In this document: piece by piece, positions 10,903-15,889 of the stretch
Layout of the letters: every line of letters begins with the position of its first letter
Position numbering within the stretch: the stretch's first letter is position 1
DNA from: an uncultured Actinomycetes bacterium
GTDB taxonomy: Bacteria > Actinomycetota > Acidimicrobiia > Acidimicrobiales > Acidimicrobilacustridaceae
NCBI GenBank assembly: GCA_945957335.1
Contig: CAMFLJ010000045.1
Span: 1 to 15,889, forward strand
Reading direction: 5' to 3'
Length of the DNA stretch: 15,889 nucleotides
Notes under the pieces: model-generated
Database searches by the model: none
What the model was told of the DNA's origin: nothing
Seen by the model: the letters and a program-made list of their open reading frames with translations, nothing else
Program-made: the position numbers and the translations under genes

Positions 10903-11436
10903 TCAGAGGAGGTGCAGCGCGTTCACGGTGATGGCGAGCGAGTAGACCCCGACCACCCACCACATGGCGGCCAGGAGCAGCGGGGTGATCCGAGACCGGA
11001 TCGACCACATGCGCCACGCCACGAGCCCGGGGACGAACACCTTGACGGCGACGAAGAGCGTCAGGTTGTCGACGAAGAGCCCTGCGAGCGGGTTGCCCTC
11101 GGCCCCACCCTGGGCGATCGCCAGCCGGGTCGTCACGATGTCGAGGAGGTTCAGCACCACGATGGCGAGGGCGGCGACGCCGACGATCCGGTCGGAGATC
11201 CCCGTGGGTCGGGACGGCGCCCGGATGACCTGCGGCTCGTCGCCGGTGAGGTCGATGACCGTGCCGCTCCCGGCCAGCACACCCGCTGACCACAGCTCGG
11301 AGCGGCGGTCGGCCGACCAGCTCGCCCACCGGCCGCGATCGGGATCCCTGGCCAGGGCCCAGAGGTCGGTGCTCGCCGACCCTGCTCGCTCGTCTGTGCG
11401 CGCGTCGCTGTCCGCCATCGAACTCACTCCCGTCAT
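10903..11436 (-). CDS. DUF5658-like three-helix membrane protein
   Basis: This is a 177-residue protein of unknown function. The first 80 residues are polar, predicted cytoplasmic or disordered, and include WALARDPDRGRWASWSADRR (26-45). Three hydrophobic segments follow at about 83-107, 121-141 and 150-173. Between the first two lies LNLLDIVTTRLAI-xx-GGAEGNP (95-116), which I recognise as the signature of DUF5658-type small membrane proteins. Two starts are possible, ATG at 11436 and ATG at 11418 (residue 7), each with a GGGAG site 6 or 8 bases upstream. The longer one is reported. It lies on the same strand as ABC-F upstream and the lipoprotein gene downstream, with gaps of 120 and 98 bp and its own plausible promoter, so it is probably a separate unit. 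Confidence 0.75.
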   Translation of the reverse strand: MTGVSSMADSDARTDERAGSASTDLWALARDPDRGRWASWSADRRSELWSAGVLAGSGTVIDLTGDEPQVIRAPSRPTGISDRIVGVAALAIVVLNLLDIVTTRLAIAQGGAEGNPLAGLFVDNLTLFVAVKVFVPGLVAWRMWSIRSRITPLLLAAMWWVVGVYSLAITVNALHLL

Positions 11437-11473
11437 TCCGGGCTCCCGCCGAGGAGTCCACCGTCTCGGCCGG

Positions 11474-11502
11474 AGTGTGGCCGCGTCCGACGGCGGTCAC
11501 AA
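11474..11502 (-). promoter_or_regulatory. Sigma-70-type promoter for the DUF5658-like gene
   Basis: On the minus strand TTGTGA (11502-11497) and CACACT (11479-11474) are separated by exactly 17 bases, a good match in spacing and a fair one in sequence to the housekeeping consensus. Transcription would start near 11467, about 30 bases before the ATG at 11436. It lies between the ABC-F stop codon and the DUF5658-like gene. Confidence 0.45.
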
Positions 11503-11556
11503 GACGCTTCTTCCGGCGTGGCGTCGCGTCGCGCCGTGGCGGGCGGTCCGGGGCCG

Positions 11557-13176
<1,620 letters not shown>

Positions 13177-13298
13177 CCACCTCCGGCGAGGGTCTCCGAC
13201 CCTGTGGAAAACCCGGTCTTCCCGTGTGGTGACCGGAATCCGGGCACGCAGCGCGGTCGTGGGGCGCCCGGACGGCGACGCAACGTCAAAGAAATCCC

Positions 13299-13327
13299 TT
13301 CAAGGCCACCTCGGAGGGTGCCGATCA
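13299..13327 (+). promoter_or_regulatory. FliA (sigma-28)-like promoter for the GGDEF-EAL gene
   Basis: TTCAAGGCC (13299-13307) and GCCGATCA (13320-13327) resemble the flagellar sigma-28 consensus TAAA-N15-GCCGATAA: the -10 matches 7 of 8 positions and the TCAA-to-GCC gap is 16 bases. It lies about 57 bases before the ATG at 13384, in the divergent gap between ABC-F and the GGDEF-EAL gene. A cyclic-di-GMP gene is a sensible target for this sigma factor. The call rests on motif match and context; no flagellar gene is in the window. Confidence 0.55.
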
Positions 13328-13383
13328 CCCCCGTGCGACTCCTGCAACCGAGGGAGCGCCCCACCCCACACGGAGACCAGCCC

Positions 13384-15744
13384 ATGCTGAAGCGACCCGG
13401 AGCACTCAACCGCTCTGGTTCGTCGCGCCTGTGGATGGGCGTCGCCGCCTTCGGCATCCTGTGGGCGGTCCTCCACGGCGCCGGGCTGCTCGGCCCGGTC
13501 GGTGGGATCACCATGGTCATCGGTGCCCTCCTGGCCGTGGGCGCCACCTTCTACGGCATCCGCCGCTACAAGCCCTCCCCGGTCTGGCCGTGGCGCACCG
13601 TGCTGCTCGCCCTGGGCCTGTTCGCCCTCGACCTCGGCCTCCGGGTCGCCCTCGCCGGCGAGAACACCGCTGTCGGCGCCGAGCGCTCGATCATCCCCGA
13701 CCTCTTCGCCCTGCCCGCCTACATCGTCCTGGCCATCGGCGTGGCCGGCCTGGCCGGCGTCGGTCGTGGCGACCGCGACGACCTCGACGCCATCCTCGAC
13801 GCCTGCATCGCCGCCCTGTCGGTGCTGGCGGTGCTCTGGGTGTTCGTCATCGTGCCCTTCCTCGCCAAGGGCGGCGCCAGCCTGACCGCCGAGATCCAGC
13901 TCGTCGCCTACCCGGTGGGCTCGGTGTTCGTGTTCGCCATGGGCGCCCGCCTGATGTTCGGCAAGGGCCGCTCCACGCCCCCGGCCATGCTGTTCTGCCT
14001 CCTGTCGGTGTTCGCCCTGCTGGTCGGCGACACCACCTACGCGCTCTCCGACAGCGGCGTCCTCACCGTGCCCGACACGGTGCTCGACGTCCCGTACTTC
14101 CTCTGCCTCATCGCCGTCGCCGTCGCCGTCCTGCACCCGACCCTCGCCCAGGTCACCCAGCGTCGGACCACCGACGAGATGGCCCCCACCCGCGGCCGCC
14201 TCGTGTTCGTCGCCCTCGCCCTGTGCCTCTCGAACGTGGTGCTCTTCGTCGGCGTCAGCTGGAGCAGCGGTGCCGACCGGGTGGCCCTCGGCGTCATCAC
14301 GACCCTGCTGGTGATGGTCGCCGTCATCCGCATGGCCCGGGCGCTGCGCGAGCACGCCGAGTCGCAGAGCCGCCTCGCCTACCAGGCCAGCCACGACGAC
14401 CTCACGGGGATGCCCAACCGCTCGCTGCTCACCGAGCGGCTGCAGCACGCGTGCGTCGAGCAGCAGGCCCGCAACGGCGCCGTGTCGCTCCTGCACATCA
14501 ACATCGACCGCTTCGGCCTGGTGAACGACACCATGGGCCACACCGTCGGCGACGAGCTGCTCCAGGCCGTGAGCCGGCGCCTCACCGAGAGCGTGCGGGC
14601 CCAGGACGTCGTCGGCCGCATCGGCGGGGACGAGTTCGGCGTCGTCGTGGCCGGGCTCGAGACCGAGGAGCAGGCGTTCGACTTCGGCGAGCGCGCCCGG
14701 CTGCTCTTCCGGGCGCCGTTCATCATCGACGGCGCCGGCGTGCCCATCACCGTGTCCGTGGGCGTCGCCCACCACGCGGCCAACGGCGGCGACGCCGAGA
14801 CGATCATGCGCGACGCCGACACCGCCCTGAACCACGCCAAGTCGCTCGGCGGCGACCACGCCGTGCTCTTCGACGACTCGATGCGCGAGCGCGTCGCGGA
14901 GCGCCTGCACCTCGAGCGCGAGCTGCGCTCGGCGCTCGAGCGCGGCGAGCTGTCGCTGCACTACCAGCCCAAGATCCGCCTCAGCGACGAGCGCGTCGTC
15001 GGCCTCGAGGCCCTGCTGCGCTGGAACCACCACGAGATGGGCATGGTCCGGCCCGACCGCTTCATCCCCATCGCCGAGGACACCGGCATGATCGTGGAGA
15101 TCGGCGCCTGGGTCATCGACCGCGCCTGTGCCGACATGGTGCGCCTCCGCGAGGAGCTCTCGGTCACCGACCTGCGGGTCTCGGTGAACGTCTCCGCCCG
15201 CCAGATGCGCAGCGAGTCGCTGGTCGACACCGTCGCCCGCTCGTTGGTCGAGCACCAGGTCCCGCCCAGCTCGCTGTGCCTCGAGCTCACCGAGTCGATC
15301 CTCATGGAGAACCTCGACTCGGTCTCGACCCAGCTCAAGATGCTGCGGGTCTACGGCACCCAGGTGTCGATCGACGACTTCGGCACCGGGTACTCCTCGC
15401 TGGCCTACCTCTCGAGCCTGCCCGTCGACGAGCTCAAGATCGACCGGGCGTTCGTGAAGGTGCTCGACGAGGACCCCCACGCCCCCGACGTCATCGGCGC
15501 GGTGGTCACCCTGGCCAAGGCGCTCGACATCCGCACCGTCGCCGAGGGCACCGAGACCCGCGACCAGGTCGACCGCCTCAAGGCGCTCGGCTGCGAGGAG
15601 GCCCAGGGCTTCTTCTTCGCCAAGCCGGTGTCGATGGACGACCTGCCCGGCGAGCTCACCCGCCTGGGCATCAGCGTGCGCCCCACCCTGCGGGCGGTGC
15701 CGCAGGTGACCAAGCTCCCGGTGGGCGACCGCACCTCGGCCTGA
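13384..15744 (+). CDS. Membrane-bound GGDEF-EAL cyclic-di-GMP turnover protein
   Basis: This 786-residue protein has a membrane sensor region of about nine or ten hydrophobic segments (residues about 17-318), then a GGDEF domain (about 330-500) and an EAL domain (about 510-765). No PAS or other soluble sensor is evident. The GGDEF motif is at 414-418 and an inhibitory I-site RAQD at 405-408, but the usual DxD at the metal-binding strand is NID (373-375). The EAL domain keeps the residues needed for phosphodiesterase activity: E542 of EAL, N602, E634, D664-D665 in DDFGTGYS, K685, E721 and Q741. The protein therefore probably degrades c-di-GMP, with synthesis less certain. The ATG at 13384 has GGAGA (13372-13376) seven bases upstream; the open frame continues upstream but is antisense to ABC-F. 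A FliA-like promoter precedes it. Confidence 0.93.
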   Translation: MLKRPGALNRSGSSRLWMGVAAFGILWAVLHGAGLLGPVGGITMVIGALLAVGATFYGIRRYKPSPVWPWRTVLLALGLFALDLGLRVALAGENTAVGAERSIIPDLFALPAYIVLAIGVAGLAGVGRGDRDDLDAILDACIAALSVLAVLWVFVIVPFLAKGGASLTAEIQLVAYPVGSVFVFAMGARLMFGKGRSTPPAMLFCLLSVFALLVGDTTYALSDSGVLTVPDTVLDVPYFLCLIAVAVAVLHPTLAQVTQRRTTDEMAPTRGRLVFVALALCLSNVVLFVGVSWSSGADRVALGVITTLLVMVAVIRMARALREHAESQSRLAYQASHDDLTGMPNRSLLTERLQHACVEQQARNGAVSLLHINIDRFGLVNDTMGHTVGDELLQAVSRRLTESVRAQDVVGRIGGDEFGVVVAGLETEEQAFDFGERARLLFRAPFIIDGAGVPITVSVGVAHHAANGGDAETIMRDADTALNHAKSLGGDHAVLFDDSMRERVAERLHLERELRSALERGELSLHYQPKIRLSDERVVGLEALLRWNHHEMGMVRPDRFIPIAEDTGMIVEIGAWVIDRACADMVRLREELSVTDLRVSVNVSARQMRSESLVDTVARSLVEHQVPPSSLCLELTESILMENLDSVSTQLKMLRVYGTQVSIDDFGTGYSSLAYLSSLPVDELKIDRAFVKVLDEDPHAPDVIGAVVTLAKALDIRTVAEGTETRDQVDRLKALGCEEAQGFFFAKPVSMDDLPGELTRLGISVRPTLRAVPQVTKLPVGDRTSA

Positions 15745-15783
15745 CCCACCCCGACCAGCGGGACCGGGTGACCGGCCGCCGGC

Positions 15784-15889
15784 TCAGGCGTGCGGGCGGC
15801 GGTGCAGCACCATCAAGACGTTGATGCCCTCGGTGGCCCCGCCGTAGCAGCGGAACGTCTCGTCGACCTTCCAGCCGTGCCGCTCGGCC
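15784..15889 (-). CDS. C-terminal end of an unidentified protein, cut by the window edge
   Basis: On the minus strand an open frame enters from the window edge and ends at a TGA (15784-15786), giving 34 residues that finish GATEGINVLMVLHRRPHA. The alternating pattern, GWKVDETFRC followed by INVLMVLHRR, looks like the last two strands of a class I SAM-dependent methyltransferase, but 34 residues are not enough to assign it. It converges on the GGDEF-EAL gene with 39 bp between stop codons, and I see no convincing terminator there. Base composition and codon use are like the neighbours. Confidence 0.5.
   Translation of the reverse strand, partial: AERHGWKVDETFRCYGGATEGINVLMVLHRRPHA

Noticed and set aside
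13203..13211. DnaA-box-like TGTGGAAAA
   Set aside because: It is one mismatch from a DnaA box on its own, with no cluster, no AT-rich segment and no dnaA or dnaN nearby, so it is not an origin.
15745..15783. Bidirectional terminator between the convergent GGDEF-EAL gene and the partial last gene
   Set aside because: Only 4-bp stems such as CCGG/CCGG can be drawn, which is expected by chance at this GC content.

Overview
The window is high-GC (about 70%) chromosomal DNA of an actinobacterium. The gene content and order (a phosphohexomutase, a Trm112-like protein and an SIS isomerase leading to ahcY, then comF, secA and prfB), the TANNNT-type -10 boxes lying just before some start codons, and the actinobacterial form of the Trm112-like protein all fit. 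The large membrane GGDEF-EAL protein and the overall protein character make me lean to class Acidimicrobiia (Ilumatobacter/Iamia-like), but that is inference. I see no tRNA, rRNA, CRISPR array, insertion sequence or prophage. Most of the window is housekeeping, and I did not find a multi-gene novel system.

Layout. (1) 2-4048, plus strand: a 5'-truncated phosphomannomutase/phosphoglucomutase, a Trm112-like small protein and a two-sugar SIS isomerase lie 7-22 bp apart, like an operon for mannose-phosphate supply. S-adenosylhomocysteine hydrolase follows, behind its own -10-like box and a roughly 145-nt leader that can fold over its ribosome binding site. A very strong 18-bp hairpin ends this block. 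(2) 4138-9486, plus strand: a short-chain dehydrogenase, comF, secA and prfB. comF and secA have no Shine-Dalgarno sequence and have -10-like boxes so close to the start codon that leaderless or nearly leaderless transcripts are likely. (3) 9521-13176, minus strand: an ABC-F ATPase, a three-helix DUF5658-like membrane protein and a serine-hydrolase lipoprotein, in that transcription order. (4) 13384-15744, plus strand: a 786-residue membrane GGDEF-EAL cyclic-di-GMP protein, divergent from ABC-F, with a sigma-28 (FliA)-like promoter upstream. (5) 15784-15889, minus strand: the last 34 codons of an unidentified, possibly methyltransferase, gene.

How the parts work together. The first block links sugar phosphates to GDP-mannose precursors, and SAH recycling supports methylation. 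comF, secA and prfB serve DNA uptake or an unknown PRTase role, protein export and translation termination. The minus-strand genes are probably envelope and ribosome related. The GGDEF-EAL gene points to control of a motile-sessile switch. Points most worth a second look are the FliA-like promoter, the altered ligand residue in the GGDEF domain, the altered phosphate-binding residues of the SIS isomerase, and the structured ahcY leader.
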